A stretch of DNA of 64,000 nt from Halovivax gelatinilyticus (GCF_024300625.1 NZ_CP101322.1:1811992-1875991), one strand, 5' to 3'; counted from the stretch's first letter, positions 51,443 through 61,838 are shown. The notes: a model not told the origin generated them from the sequence alone. A program made the numbers and translations.

Positions 51443-52453
51443 CTATCTATATCCCAAATCTTCAAGCCTTGAGTCTACAGTCGACATGTCAACTTCATAC
51501 GTTTTTTGACCTTTCTCCGAAATGATTTCCCGACGTGGTTTTTCTTCATATATTAACCATGGAACTTTTACTAGATGTTCCGTATATGTACGTGAGGGGT
51601 GACCCCATTCCCGAATTGGTATTGGTCCTGACCGTTCACCTACCATATTACCGTGGTCTGAACTAACGACCGTTTTTCCACTCAGAATATTTATGAGCCT
51701 CTGAAGATGATTGAGGCATTCTCGAAGATTCTGGACATATGCGTCCCAAATCTTTTCCCGTGTGAGATTGATTCGGCCCCTGAACCGCTCTCCCCAAATA
51801 TCTGACATATTCTCCTTATTTTCTCCGACACCTCTTGTCCCATTGTCGATGTTTGATGAGATGAATGGGTAGTGAGGCTGTAAGTAGTGGAAAATATGGC
51901 GTTTGTTTGGGTACTTCCTAACAGATTCTATGGCTGCATCTGTCATATCTTCTGGGAGCACCGATCCTATTTTATCATCCCACCGATTAGTATTCCAGAC
52001 ATTAATTTCATCACAAAATTCTACTTTTATCTGATCACGGTTGTTAACAAGCTGAGGATTTGCTGTAGTGTAGACGGTATCGTACAATTTCTCCCCGTTA
52101 AAATTCCCTCGGAGAAATTCAACCGTGTTCGACCCACGAGATTCTCTCTGTGTTAGCTCTCCAGGAAGTGTATTTTCATCTTTAAATATGTCATATCTAC
52201 AAGCATCAAGTATGATGAGTGTGTCCCAATCCTCCTCAAAAATATCTGTCCCCTTCCGATTGTATCCGGGACCGAACCTTCGGGTGTAATAGTGCCTGTT
52301 CACTTCACGGGCAATTAGATTGGGGCTTTTGACCCCCTGTTTTAAATCATCAATTGTATACATTTGTGGTGGTACATCCAACTGTGACTGCATCAATGTG
52401 GCGATTTGTGATTTAACTATGTCCGATCCAAGCACTTCTTCAGACCTTTCCAA
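51443..52453 (-). CDS. Sulfatase/alkaline-phosphatase-superfamily protein, 336 aa
   Basis: DTLIILDACRYDIF near residue 77 supplies the first metal-binding Asp and the nucleophile position. HIFHYLQPHYPFI and VVSSDHGNMVGERSG supply the remaining metal ligands (Asp, His). No membrane helix or signal peptide is present, so it acts inside or is peripheral. It may transfer or remove phosphate or sulfate groups on the glycan. Low GC. Confidence 0.8.
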   Translation of the reverse strand: MERSEEVLGSDIVKSQIATLMQSQLDVPPQMYTIDDLKQGVKSPNLIAREVNRHYYTRRFGPGYNRKGTDIFEEDWDTLIILDACRYDIFKDENTLPGELTQRESRGSNTVEFLRGNFNGEKLYDTVYTTANPQLVNNRDQIKVEFCDEINVWNTNRWDDKIGSVLPEDMTDAAIESVRKYPNKRHIFHYLQPHYPFISSNIDNGTRGVGENKENMSDIWGERFRGRINLTREKIWDAYVQNLRECLNHLQRLINILSGKTVVSSDHGNMVGERSGPIPIREWGHPSRTYTEHLVKVPWLIYEEKPRREIISEKGQKTYEVDMSTVDSRLEDLGYR

Positions 52454-52619
52454 ATTTAATTAATAATCTGTGTGTGGGAACTTCATCTCCCCATTAAAAT
52501 CCTAATAATTGTGGGATCTATTTGATCTCGACTGATTTGAATAGTATCTGCCGGTTCCTTCAAACCTGGTCAAATATATTAATTGATATGTTTTGTGTCC
52601 AATGAACGTCGTGTCAGGT

Positions 52620-52985
52620 ATATCGTGAATTCATCTGTATCGAAATAGATGAGAGTTATGGGGTGGGGCTTGAGATATTACTGTCCTCCAGAGCGCTTTG
52701 CCAACACCTACCTTCAGCAAACTGTAGGAAAACGTCAGCAGGTGCCAGTGAGGACTGGCTCCTGCTAGACATTGTGTCTTGCAGTCTCTCAAAACCGATG
52801 TATTGTTTCGTCTCTCCAATGCACATCTCGATCCGCCATCTATTCACATTCAATACGAATAGATATGGTTCGATGGGGCATCCCTTTGTTCGATACAATG
52901 CACTTCACGTTTATTGTGTCGTGGACTTTATCGGATTCTATTTTATGACCAGGACAGCCATATCAAGTGTAAGGAAAACCATATA
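52620..52985 (-). pseudogene. Transposase remnant (IS4-like, decayed)
   Basis: The minus strand contains VNRWRIEMCIGETKQYIGF, which resembles the C-terminal RW-IE-x-x-x-x-K segment of IS4-type DDE transposases, with the catalytic Glu. Upstream frames are broken by stops. It is a dead fragment; the exact IS is not identified. The rest of 52454-53182 shows nothing else. Confidence 0.5.
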
Positions 52986-53182
52986 GTGACGTTCATCGTC
53001 GATTTTACGTGAGATCGTGCCGATGCGCCCAACCAGCGCATCGATACGGACTTAAATATCACCTTACATAACGTGTGCGTCGCTCTTCACGGCTGAAACC
53101 CACCTACCGCCCAGGGTACCAAGGTTTGTGACGAACTCCTCGGGATCTTAATTCATGTTGAAGAGACAAGTTTCCCGGTGGG

Positions 53183-53935
53183 GCACTGTCTAGATGAGAG
53201 TTTGAGGAATGAGTAGGTGGTGGCGAGAAGCTTCCAATGCAACTCGCTAACCTGCTCAGAGAACCCTTAGACGTGGATGGAGATGAGGTTTGGGAGAACG
53301 AGCGCACCCAACACCCGTCAGGGTGTTCGGGGTGCGCGTGCATTCGATGGGGTTGTCGGTTCGGGAGGTCGTTGCAGTACTCGAATTACTCGGCTTTGAC
53401 CGTTCTCACGGCGCAATTTGGAACTGGACGCACAAACTGTCGGAGACCCAGAACGACCCGCGACGGCGCTACCATCGCGGGTCGCGGTCGATGAGAAACA
53501 GATCGAGGTCGATGGCGAGAGATAGTGGCTGTACGCCGCGATCTACACAGAATCGAAGCTTCTGCTCGAAATTGACGTGTTCAGCCGCCGCGGGATTGAC
53601 CCCGAGCCGCCGTTCCTGCACCAACTCACCGAGAAACACGATTTCGACGAGACAGAGTTTCTCATCGGTGCTGGCGGCTATCTGACTGCCCTCGTGCGTC
53701 ACGAATTGAGCGGTCAGCTCAACTATAGCGATCGAAACCACGTAGAAAAGTGGTTTCAGACTGTCTCAATGCGGACCGACCGTTTTCACTCCTTCTGGGG
53801 GCAGTCCAGCCAACGAAAGACGCTGGCTTAGACGCTTCAGACACCAATATTACAACGATCGATCGAATCAAGCACTCAATGGCCGAGTATCTGCTGAGGA
53901 GGCTCTCAACTATACAGCCCCCAACAATTCACATT
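53183..53935 (+). pseudogene. IS6-family transposase remnant
   Basis: Pieces in different frames follow one another: MQLANLLREPLDVDGDEVWE (from 53237), VRVHSMGLSVREVVAVLELL, GAIWNWTHKLSE, FLIGAGGYLTALVRHELSG, DRNHVEKWFQTVSMRTDRF and a final YNDRSNQALNGR segment. The order is that of a haloarchaeal IS6 transposase, with at least three frameshifts. A possible left end GGCACTGTCTAGATGA lies at 53183-53198. No matching right end was seen, so the element is truncated. Confidence 0.78.
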
Positions 53936-53958
53936 TTGGATTTGAAAAATCACGCACA

Positions 53959-55083
53959 TTATAAAATGCAACAATACTCGTCGATAATATTGTCCATATC
54001 ATAATTTTCCACCATGTGGTCTCTCCCTCCTTCACCTAATTTCGCTGCCTTAGCTCGATTTTTCCATAGGTCCCTTACACTCTCAACTAGTGCCTCAAAT
54101 GAACCAGCATGAATACCACCTATTTCATTAACTAATATACCATCTAATGTATGATGCAATGATAGCACTGGGACACTGTATCTCCAAGCCTCTAGAAAAA
54201 CATTAGGAAATCCCTCATAATCGGATGTATTAACAACAAGGACGGAAGTTCGATAACATTCATGAATTTCATCTGGTGGTACGAAGCCCTTATAGGTAAG
54301 GTTGGGGATCTCCTGAGCCCTTGATTGGACCTCCTGTACGTATTCGGGGTTCTTACCTGATCCAACCATGACAAAATTTCCTTCTTCTATTTTTTCAGCG
54401 AGTCTTAGGAACCTTTCAGGCTTCTTCTGCTCTTTCTCTATTGTGCCTACCCATAATATATGGTCTCTGTCGGCAAAATCGAGAAGTTCACTCCTATCTG
54501 GAAGGCTATAGCCATTAGGTACAACTTTTGATTGCAGCCCAAAATTCTGTCTTAATAATTTCTTCTGTCGGGATGTTTGGGCTATAATCATATCTGCACT
54601 TTTCATGGATCTCAAATACATCACTCTAATTGTTTTACTGTAATTTCGAACCATTTCAGAATTCACATCACTATCATTACCTATTGAATATATGTATTTT
54701 TTCCTAAGAATTTTACAGGCAGAACCTACTAGTGCACTTAATGGCGGATTTGCCCGTGAATAATACACATCAGCATCAATGAGATAGATACGTTTTATAA
54801 GCTTATATAAGAAGTAGGGGAATTTGACCATATCTTTTTTGTAGTTATATCGAATCATCGGTAGCGACTTCCACACGTTTATTCCATCTATCTTTTCAAA
54901 TTCTGGCCCATTCTGATTAATTACGATGAAGGAAACTTTATAACCCCGACGAACTAGTTCTTTCCCGATAAGATATTGTTGTCGTTCCGCTCCTCCGGCA
55001 GAATTGGCGCTACCTGGATTCAAATGACTATAACCGTATGGAGTAACAAAACAAATATGCGTATTTTCGTTTTCTCTTTTCAT
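53959..55083 (-). CDS. Glycosyltransferase family 4, 374 aa
   Basis: The N-terminal CFVTPYGYSHLNPGSANSAG with GGAERQQYLIGKEL is the acceptor-side loop, and the C-terminal YEGFPNVFLEAWRYSVPVL carries the E-x7-E donor-binding motif of GT4. HILWVGTIEKEQKKPERFL is the linker start. It would add a sugar from a nucleotide donor in the cytoplasm. Low GC; it borders the IS6 remnant. Confidence 0.87.
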   Translation of the reverse strand: MKRENENTHICFVTPYGYSHLNPGSANSAGGAERQQYLIGKELVRRGYKVSFIVINQNGPEFEKIDGINVWKSLPMIRYNYKKDMVKFPYFLYKLIKRIYLIDADVYYSRANPPLSALVGSACKILRKKYIYSIGNDSDVNSEMVRNYSKTIRVMYLRSMKSADMIIAQTSRQKKLLRQNFGLQSKVVPNGYSLPDRSELLDFADRDHILWVGTIEKEQKKPERFLRLAEKIEEGNFVMVGSGKNPEYVQEVQSRAQEIPNLTYKGFVPPDEIHECYRTSVLVVNTSDYEGFPNVFLEAWRYSVPVLSLHHTLDGILVNEIGGIHAGSFEALVESVRDLWKNRAKAAKLGEGGRDHMVENYDMDNIIDEYCCIL

Positions 55084-55143
55084 ATAGTATCTGTCTTGCC
55101 ATTTCTATATTCTCGTTTGGTAAGTGTATTGCGATTAACTAGC

Positions 55144-56238
55144 CTAACTAGTGTCAAGCTCAATAAGTGTTAACATCCACTCATCTGGATTGCGGAGGTC
55201 GTTCTCATCCACTATCCGATCGTCTGAGAGTGTACGAGCAACCAAGGACGTTGATGAGACAAAGCGATTCATTGGGAACATGGATTTACTCAGAAACCCA
55301 AATCTCTTCAAAATCTTATTAGAAAAGATTGAACATGGAGCGATAACCATGTCTATTTCAGTATAACGTGACTGGATAGTTTCGAGGAGGGATCGGCATA
55401 CTATGGGCTCTACTTTTGGTTGTAATGGTAGAAAGTCTACTATACTCACCGTCTGTACGTTGAGTTCTCGTCGATGTCCTATAACTGCTGCTCCTTGAGG
55501 TTTGTCTTTATTATGAACTGTAAAAATTTCATACTGCCAATCTGGATTGGCTAACCGCCACTCGTAAAATTTTGTATCACGGGCGGCATGGAACCGTTCA
55601 ATCGTACCCTGATCATAGAAATCGGCCAAATTCTCAATTGCGAGGTCCGTGTTCTGATGATGTTCTATTAAATCGGGTTCTGAACTAATTGCGTTAAAAT
55701 CCTTTGCCGAAAGGTATCCTCTGTAAAGAGGGTCTATGCCGAATGCGACTGCTTTGAGAAAACGGTTTTTTGAGTATGATGAGACCAACCTCCTTGGGTT
55801 TTCAATACGATAATACTCTGGCGTTTCCCCCACAACTTTCCACCCGAGCTTTGAGTTAGCCTTTAACGATATGTCGTTGGGAAAATTGAAGAAGAAATCC
55901 ACGTCACCGTCTTCGTATCGATCTATCGCCATTTCTGTCATTTTAGTAAACAGCCCACGCTGGCGATGGTCATGTTGGACCATTGTGTCACAGGGCTGGT
56001 AGGCAATATAATCAGCCGATCCATATCTCATTGGAAGTGCCATGAACCCACGAGCGCCTACTAGTTCTCTCTCTTTTTCTGCGACGACGATCGGAACGTG
56101 GTTAGTATACGGATTGTCAATATACTTCCAGCTGAACCATTCTTTGGTCTTGGCCCGTCCCAAAACGGACTTATATAACTCGAGAAATGCCTTTATATCT
56201 CCATCTTCGAACCAACGAATCTTATACTGGTTACTCAT
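55144..56238 (-). CDS. GNAT-type acetyltransferase, 364 aa
   Basis: The N-terminal half has the GNAT order: IRWFEDGDIKAFLELYKS, ELVGARGFMALPM, and CDTMVQHDHRQRGLFTKM where the Q/R-x-x-G CoA-binding loop falls. The C-terminal half resembles a second GNAT-like lobe, as in FemX-type or bifunctional proteins. It may acetylate an amino sugar in the glycan. It overlaps the deacetylase gene by 8 bases, so deacetylation and re-acylation may be coupled. Confidence 0.78.
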   Translation of the reverse strand: MSNQYKIRWFEDGDIKAFLELYKSVLGRAKTKEWFSWKYIDNPYTNHVPIVVAEKERELVGARGFMALPMRYGSADYIAYQPCDTMVQHDHRQRGLFTKMTEMAIDRYEDGDVDFFFNFPNDISLKANSKLGWKVVGETPEYYRIENPRRLVSSYSKNRFLKAVAFGIDPLYRGYLSAKDFNAISSEPDLIEHHQNTDLAIENLADFYDQGTIERFHAARDTKFYEWRLANPDWQYEIFTVHNKDKPQGAAVIGHRRELNVQTVSIVDFLPLQPKVEPIVCRSLLETIQSRYTEIDMVIAPCSIFSNKILKRFGFLSKSMFPMNRFVSSTSLVARTLSDDRIVDENDLRNPDEWMLTLIELDTS

Positions 56239-57196
56239 GACAAGCTAATTCCTCGGCTGCGATTTCACCCATTGTTTTCACTGCAACGTCTCGTTCTTCC
56301 CGATACATATCGATTTGTTCTAGAACTGTTTCCAAACGGTTGGCGTCCTCGTCCGAGATTACGTTGTTCGGATGTAGCCATATATGGAAGACTGAATTTG
56401 GCTTGGAGGCCACCTCCTCAAGTCCAAGTCTAACCTGTCGAAGATGTGGATTGTAGGGCAAGAATCTGAACGCCAACTGCGAGAGGGCTTGTATGACTCG
56501 CTTCGAGACTGCCCCCTGTTCATTCTCGAAGGTGTATAGATAAAACGATGCAGGTATATTGACGACACCGTCCGCCGTGACTTTTGGTGTGACTATTGGT
56601 GGCGCTGTTCGCCCAAAACCCAGGCGAAGCAGACGCTGCAGGGGAAGGGGTAGCAGGCCACCTTCCGAATTTGGAGGTTGTGTTCCTCTGTAACAAAAAA
56701 ACCCGAACTCTTGGAGCATATCTACATATCCCACATTATTCCGTGGATATACGAATGAACTGGGGCGACAATCCCATCTGGCCATCGCATCCCGGCTCGC
56801 AGAAAGCTCGCCGGCAGCGATCTCGCGCGTGGTTCTCTCCGAGCCGAATTCGACGTGGGAAAACGAGTGTGATCCGATCTCGTGTTCAACGTCACTTTCG
56901 AGAAGTTTGGCCACCAGATCTGTTCCGAACCAGTCCGGGTTATCGTTAATTGTGCCACTTGGATCTCGATCGAACCATCCGTCAGGGGTTGGGTGGTCAA
57001 GGTGCTCTCCATCGCATTCGTCTAGAAACAGGTGGCCAACGACGGCCCATGTTGCCGGTATGTCGTAGGACTCGAAAAGATCAACAATCCGACTCCAGGC
57101 ATCTCTAGCATTGTCGATACGCTGTTGAGGGAGGTCTTTCTGATCGTGAAACCCCCACGCGAGTTCCGAATCAAGAGAGATAATTACTGTGCCCAT
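56231..57196 (-). CDS. Polysaccharide deacetylase (NodB-like), 321 aa
   Basis: The start is set at MGTVIISLDSELAWGFHD. The catalytic Asp and metal ligands appear in SLDSELAWG and GSHSFSHVEF, and FVYPRNNVGYVDML is the third conserved motif. WLHPNNVISDEDANRLE contains the last His. It would remove N-acetyl groups from sugars. It overlaps the GNAT gene. Confidence 0.85.
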   Translation of the reverse strand: MGTVIISLDSELAWGFHDQKDLPQQRIDNARDAWSRIVDLFESYDIPATWAVVGHLFLDECDGEHLDHPTPDGWFDRDPSGTINDNPDWFGTDLVAKLLESDVEHEIGSHSFSHVEFGSERTTREIAAGELSASRDAMARWDCRPSSFVYPRNNVGYVDMLQEFGFFCYRGTQPPNSEGGLLPLPLQRLLRLGFGRTAPPIVTPKVTADGVVNIPASFYLYTFENEQGAVSKRVIQALSQLAFRFLPYNPHLRQVRLGLEEVASKPNSVFHIWLHPNNVISDEDANRLETVLEQIDMYREERDVAVKTMGEIAAEELACHE

Positions 57197-57287
57197 TATT
57201 CTAATTTTACTATGGGGGGTAGCCACTGTTGATAGTTAACTGGCTCTATATTCACCGTCATTGAAGTCGCTTTTCCACTTCTTGGTA

Positions 57288-58274
57288 TCATAATGCGCTC
57301 TCGTATATTTTGTACAAATCGTTAGAAACTGATTCCCAGCAGACGTCTCTTGTCTGTTCTCTACCGTTACACTCCTCGGTATCTATAGCAGAGATTACCC
57401 CATCTACTAATTCCTGTTTAGAAGAACCAATGGATGCACCCTGGACATCCGTTATGCGCTCACGGACGTCACCCACATCGGTCGAAACGACCGGTGTATT
57501 GCAAGCTAGCGCTTCCTTAACCGTGTTCGGTGATCCTTCTCGTTTAGAGGTTATCAGAACAACGTCTGCAGCGTTCATGTAGTATGGCATCTCCTGATAC
57601 CGGACGTCTCCAAGGTGATGAAAATGAATTTCACCAACATATTCTCTATTCGCAATCTGCCCAACTTTCGCTGCCAAATCGTAATTCTTAACGTTTCGCT
57701 GGGTGCCGTAAGGAAAGAGGATATGTTTCTTGTCCTTGTCCCATCCAACATGGTCTATTGCCGTCTCCCGAGGAATTGGTCTGAAGAATTCGATATCAAC
57801 ACCGTTGGGAAGAACGTGTGTTTTGCAATCGAGTAATTGGTCCATCTTCTCATTTTGAACGATTACCTCATCGGCATAATTTGCACACAGTTTTGCAATT
57901 TTTGGGAACTGCCCAAATAGATAATCCCCCATCAAGTCAGAGCCAATGAACGAGACGATTAGTGGTCGAGAAGGCTGGGCGAGAGCAAATGGAAGAGTGA
58001 GTCCAGAATAGGAGTGGATTATATCAAAATCATTTTTAATCGACGAATGTAGTATTCTTGGGTAGAATCCCACGGATATGTACGCATAGTAGGGCAAATT
58101 ATGGCCAACTTTGGGGAATAATCTATTTATTGACTCTTCATTCTCGTTTATATCTGCTAGCGAAACACCACTAGCTGATACTGTTGTGAACTTTACCCCT
58201 CTTTTACTCAACCGTTCCACGTGCTGTCTGAAAAATGACGACCTGTTTGTTGTAACAATTGCTTGGACCTTCAT
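57288..58274 (-). CDS. Glycosyltransferase family 4, 328 aa
   Basis: HSYSGLTLPFALAQPSRPLI is the N-domain segment, VLPNGVDIEFFRP is the typical linker, and REGSPNTVKEALACNTPVV has the E-x7-E-like donor motif. It lacks membrane helices. It would act on the same lipid-linked glycan as the GT4 at 53959. Confidence 0.86.
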   Translation of the reverse strand: MKVQAIVTTNRSSFFRQHVERLSKRGVKFTTVSASGVSLADINENEESINRLFPKVGHNLPYYAYISVGFYPRILHSSIKNDFDIIHSYSGLTLPFALAQPSRPLIVSFIGSDLMGDYLFGQFPKIAKLCANYADEVIVQNEKMDQLLDCKTHVLPNGVDIEFFRPIPRETAIDHVGWDKDKKHILFPYGTQRNVKNYDLAAKVGQIANREYVGEIHFHHLGDVRYQEMPYYMNAADVVLITSKREGSPNTVKEALACNTPVVSTDVGDVRERITDVQGASIGSSKQELVDGVISAIDTEECNGREQTRDVCWESVSNDLYKIYESAL

Positions 58275-58298
58275 ATATCAATTTATTTGGCTTTTAGA

Positions 58299-59396
58299 TC
58301 ACTCACGAATCTGTACCTCTTTCGTCTCGTTGACTTGCATATCGAACAACATTGCGAACATGATGAACATGCTGCCCATCGTGAACAGCATCATACTCGA
58401 TGCCGCCCTAACGAACAGCGCATCGCCGAGCACAAATTTGGCGTACAGCGACCACATTCCGCCTAACATTCCCAGGGTTACCGTCCCGACCCCGAAGAGG
58501 TAGAACAGCGCCAGGGGGTGAAAGTCGAGCACGAGATACTTCGTCTTCAACCGCCAGAGGTAGTTCTTCAACAACATCCCCGAGACTTTTCGGATGTACG
58601 TCCGATATTTGATGCTGCTTTCCTCGTCTCCGTACACCGCCGGCATCGCCACGTCCGCCACCCGCATGCCTTTCGCGTTCAGCTTCACCAGCAGGTCGTT
58701 ACAGTAGCCGTAGTACTCGTACATCGCGTCGATGCCGACGTTCTCGAGCGCGTAGTACGAGATCGCCGTATACCCGTTCTGCGGGTCCATCGTCTTCCAG
58801 TAGCCGCTCGAAATCTTCGTCAGGAAGGTCAGAATCGAGTTCCCGAAAAAGCGCCACTTCGACATGCCCTGGCGGTAGTCCCTGTACAGCAGGCGATTGC
58901 CCTTCGCGTAGTCGGCTTCGTCCTCGACGATCGGATCGAGGAACTTGTGGAGAATGTCGGGATCCATCTGGCCGTCGCCGCCCATCACGGCGGTGACGTC
59001 GATCTCGTCGTCGAGCGCCCGTTTGTAGCCGGTCTTGATGGCGCCGCCGACGCCGCGATTCTCCTCGTGTTGAATGGGGACGACGCAGCGATCGAACCGT
59101 TTGGTCGTGACGCCGCCGTCGGTGACCGGTTCCCCGCCGTCCGCGGTCATCGGCTTCTCTTCGATCACCGCGTCTTCGTCGTAGTGTACCGTGACGCTGT
59201 CCCGATTCCGTCGATCGGCGTGTCGCTGGATCTCCTCCCAGGTGCCGTCGGTCGAACAATCGTCGATGACGTACACCCGGTCGACGTACCTCGGCATCGT
59301 GTCGATCACCTCGCCGACGAACCCCTCCTCGTTGTAGGCGGGCACGACCACGCCGACCGTGTGATCTCTATACACGTCGCTCACCTCGACCGTCAC
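58299..59396 (-). CDS. Membrane glycosyltransferase family 2, 365 aa
   Basis: VVVPAYNEEGFVGEVI and VIDDCSTDGT form the GT-A nucleotide site, and GGDGQMDPD (about 139-147) has the DxD-like metal motif. Three hydrophobic helices at the C-terminus (about 290-350) anchor it. The architecture resembles the dolichyl-phosphate sugar synthases used in archaeal N-glycosylation. It overlaps the UDP-sugar dehydrogenase gene by 4 bases, so it probably uses the uronic acid made by that operon. Confidence 0.85.
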   Translation of the reverse strand: MTVEVSDVYRDHTVGVVVPAYNEEGFVGEVIDTMPRYVDRVYVIDDCSTDGTWEEIQRHADRRNRDSVTVHYDEDAVIEEKPMTADGGEPVTDGGVTTKRFDRCVVPIQHEENRGVGGAIKTGYKRALDDEIDVTAVMGGDGQMDPDILHKFLDPIVEDEADYAKGNRLLYRDYRQGMSKWRFFGNSILTFLTKISSGYWKTMDPQNGYTAISYYALENVGIDAMYEYYGYCNDLLVKLNAKGMRVADVAMPAVYGDEESSIKYRTYIRKVSGMLLKNYLWRLKTKYLVLDFHPLALFYLFGVGTVTLGMLGGMWSLYAKFVLGDALFVRAASSMMLFTMGSMFIMFAMLFDMQVNETKEVQIRE

Positions 59397-60820
59397 TCAT
59401 CGTCTCCCACCCCGATCGTGTACACGGATCCATCGATCTCGCCGAGCGCGTCTCGTCCGTCGATGATCACCGGATCGGTATCACCGTTTCGACCGACGGC
59501 CGCCCACCGGATCGACTCGAACTCCTCGTGCGGGGTCACCAGGACGACGGCGTCCAGATACCGATCGTACAACTCGTCCAACGCGATCGCCTCCAGGTCG
59601 AACGCCTCGACGTCCTCGAGCATCGGATCGACACCGTACACCGTCGCCCCGGCCTCGAACAACTGCTCTGAAATCGGAATCGACGGTGAGGCACGGATCT
59701 CCTCGACGCCGGGGCGATAGGTCAAGCCGAGTACCGCGACCGTCGCCTCGTCTACCGAAACCCCGTTCTCGCCCAGCTTCTCGCGAACCTTCTCGACCGT
59801 AAACGCGGGCATCGAGTCGTTGACCTCGCGAGCCGTCTCCAACAGCGGCGAATCCGTCTCGAACGGCTCGATCAGGAAGTACGGGTAGTACGGAATGCAG
59901 TGACCGCCGACGCCCGGGCCGGGGTCGTGGATGTTGCAGAAGGGCTGGGTGTTCGCGATCTCGATCGCCTCGCGAACCGACACCTCCAGCTCGTCGGTAA
60001 AGCGCGCCAACTCGTTCGCGAGCGCGATGTTGACGTCGCGGTACACGCCCTCGAACACTTTCACGCATTCTGCCGTCGTCGCATCGGACGCCTCCAGCAC
60101 GCCCTTCGAGTTGATCTCCTCGTAGATCAACCGAGCCGCGCGCGTGCTCTCGTCATCGACGCCACCGACGACTTTCGGGTACGCTCCGCGGATGTCCTCT
60201 AGCGCCCGACCGGACGACGTCCGCTCCGGACAGAATGCCACGCCGAACTCCCCTAGGTCCAGCCCGGAGATATCCGACAACTGTTCTGCCACCCGATCCC
60301 TGGTCGTCCCCGGTGGAACGGTACACTCGACGAGAACCAGATCGCCCGCCTCCAGCCCCGACGCGATATCCGACACGACCGTATCCAGAATCGCCAGGTC
60401 GGGCTCCTTCGCGTCAGTGATCGGCGTCGGGACGATGATGACGTGGACCGACGCCGCCGACGCCGCTTCGCGCGGTTCCGTCGTCGCCGACAGCGCCCCC
60501 GCCGACACCTGTTCGAACACCAGATCCTCCAACCCGGGCTCGCGTTTGACGTGCGACCCGCCGTCGTTGATCGTCTCGACCACCGACGGATCGACGTCCG
60601 CGCCGACGACGTTCCCGCTCGCCTCCGAGAACACGCCGGCCAGCGGCAGGCCCATCTTCCCGAGGCCGTACACCGCCACCGGAACCTCGCCGCCCACGAA
60701 TGACGCGCGCTGGACGGCCTCCTCTGCGTCCGCGCCGTACAGCGACGACACCGGTTTCGCCATGGCTCGCCCGCCGTCGGTCCGTTCGACTCCGTCAGGG
60801 TGCGTTTCGTCGTCAGTCAT
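59393..60820 (-). CDS. UDP-N-acetylglucosamine/mannosamine 6-dehydrogenase-like, 475 aa
   Basis: The Rossmann motif VYGLGKMGLPLAGVF (50-64), a Thr-Pro loop IVPTPITDAKEPDL and the catalytic Cys308 in GVGGHCIPYYPYF identify a nucleotide-sugar 6-dehydrogenase that oxidises C6 to a uronic acid. A 20-residue N-terminal extension could be avoided by starting at 60763. Neighbours match WbpB, WbpE and WbpD, so it is likely the WbpA-type enzyme. Its start overlaps the oxidoreductase gene by 8 bases. Confidence 0.86.
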   Translation of the reverse strand: MTDDETHPDGVERTDGGRAMAKPVSSLYGADAEEAVQRASFVGGEVPVAVYGLGKMGLPLAGVFSEASGNVVGADVDPSVVETINDGGSHVKREPGLEDLVFEQVSAGALSATTEPREAASAASVHVIIVPTPITDAKEPDLAILDTVVSDIASGLEAGDLVLVECTVPPGTTRDRVAEQLSDISGLDLGEFGVAFCPERTSSGRALEDIRGAYPKVVGGVDDESTRAARLIYEEINSKGVLEASDATTAECVKVFEGVYRDVNIALANELARFTDELEVSVREAIEIANTQPFCNIHDPGPGVGGHCIPYYPYFLIEPFETDSPLLETAREVNDSMPAFTVEKVREKLGENGVSVDEATVAVLGLTYRPGVEEIRASPSIPISEQLFEAGATVYGVDPMLEDVEAFDLEAIALDELYDRYLDAVVLVTPHEEFESIRWAAVGRNGDTDPVIIDGRDALGEIDGSVYTIGVGDDE

Positions 60821-61838
60821 CGGTCATCATCACCTCTGCATCCGTCGGTTCGTCGGCCGCCTCGTAGCCGCGCGTATCGTCTTCGATCCACTGCGCCACG
60901 GCGAGCGCTTCGAGGCCGTCCTCGACGGTCACTTCCGGAACGCCGCCGTCGCGGACGACCTGGCAGAACGACGAAAGCTCTTCGAACAGTGGTTCGGCGT
61001 TCGTCACCGACGGTCGCTCGACGATGCTCTCGTGGGTAAAGCGCACCCCGCCGTTTTCCTTGACGTACTCCGGGACCGAGTTGCGGTGGATCTCGACCGA
61101 CTGGTCGATGTAATCCAGCTCGACGAAACAGTTCTCGGCGGTGATCTCGAGCGTGCGAACCTTCCGCTGGGTTTTCCGACTCGCGATCAGCGTCGCCATC
61201 GTCTCGTCGAACTCGAGCAGCGCCGTCGCGTGGCGGTTGCCGTCGACGCCCGTCCCGGAAACCCGATGCGGGGATTCACTGAGTAACGACAGCACGACGT
61301 CGATGTCGTGGATCATCAGGTCCATCACGGCGCTGTCGTCGATCGTCCGCGCCGGCGGCGGCCCGAGGCGCTGTGCGCGAACGGAGACCACGTCGAGGTC
61401 GTCGATGATCTGTGAAAGCGTCGTCACCGCCGGGTTGAACCGCTCGATGTGGCCCACCTGGACGGGCAGGTCGATGCGGTCGACCATCGCCCGGAGCGCG
61501 TCGGCCTGCTCTAGCGTTCCCAGGACGGGTTTCTCGACGAACGCGGCTGCGTCCGCTTCGAGGGCCGCTTCGAGCGTCTCGAAGTGATACCGCGTCGGGA
61601 CGACGATCGAGACGGCGTCGACGCGTTCGAGTAATTCGTCCCGTGAGTACGCCGCGGTACCGTACTCGTCTGCGATCTCTTCTGCTCGCTCGGCGTCGAC
61701 GTCGCTCACCCCGACGAGGCGCGCGTTTCGCAGTTCGTTGTAGACGCGCGCGTGGTGTTGTCCCATCGACCCGACGCCGATGACGCCGACGTCGAGGGTC
61801 GCCGATCGGTTCGCCCGATTTGGATTCTTACTGGTCAT
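60813..61838 (-). CDS. Gfo/Idh/MocA-family oxidoreductase (WbpB-like), 341 aa
   Basis: GVIGVGSMGQHHARVYNEL is the NAD-binding motif, AAFVEKPVLGT has the family Glu-Lys-Pro, and VMDLMIHDIDVVLSLL supplies the conserved His/Asp. In the UDP-diacetamido-uronic acid pathway this enzyme oxidises C3 before transamination. The overlaps with its neighbours (11 and 8 bases) indicate one operon. Confidence 0.85.
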   Translation of the reverse strand: MTSKNPNRANRSATLDVGVIGVGSMGQHHARVYNELRNARLVGVSDVDAERAEEIADEYGTAAYSRDELLERVDAVSIVVPTRYHFETLEAALEADAAAFVEKPVLGTLEQADALRAMVDRIDLPVQVGHIERFNPAVTTLSQIIDDLDVVSVRAQRLGPPPARTIDDSAVMDLMIHDIDVVLSLLSESPHRVSGTGVDGNRHATALLEFDETMATLIASRKTQRKVRTLEITAENCFVELDYIDQSVEIHRNSVPEYVKENGGVRFTHESIVERPSVTNAEPLFEELSSFCQVVRDGGVPEVTVEDGLEALAVAQWIEDDTRGYEAADEPTDAEVMMTDD

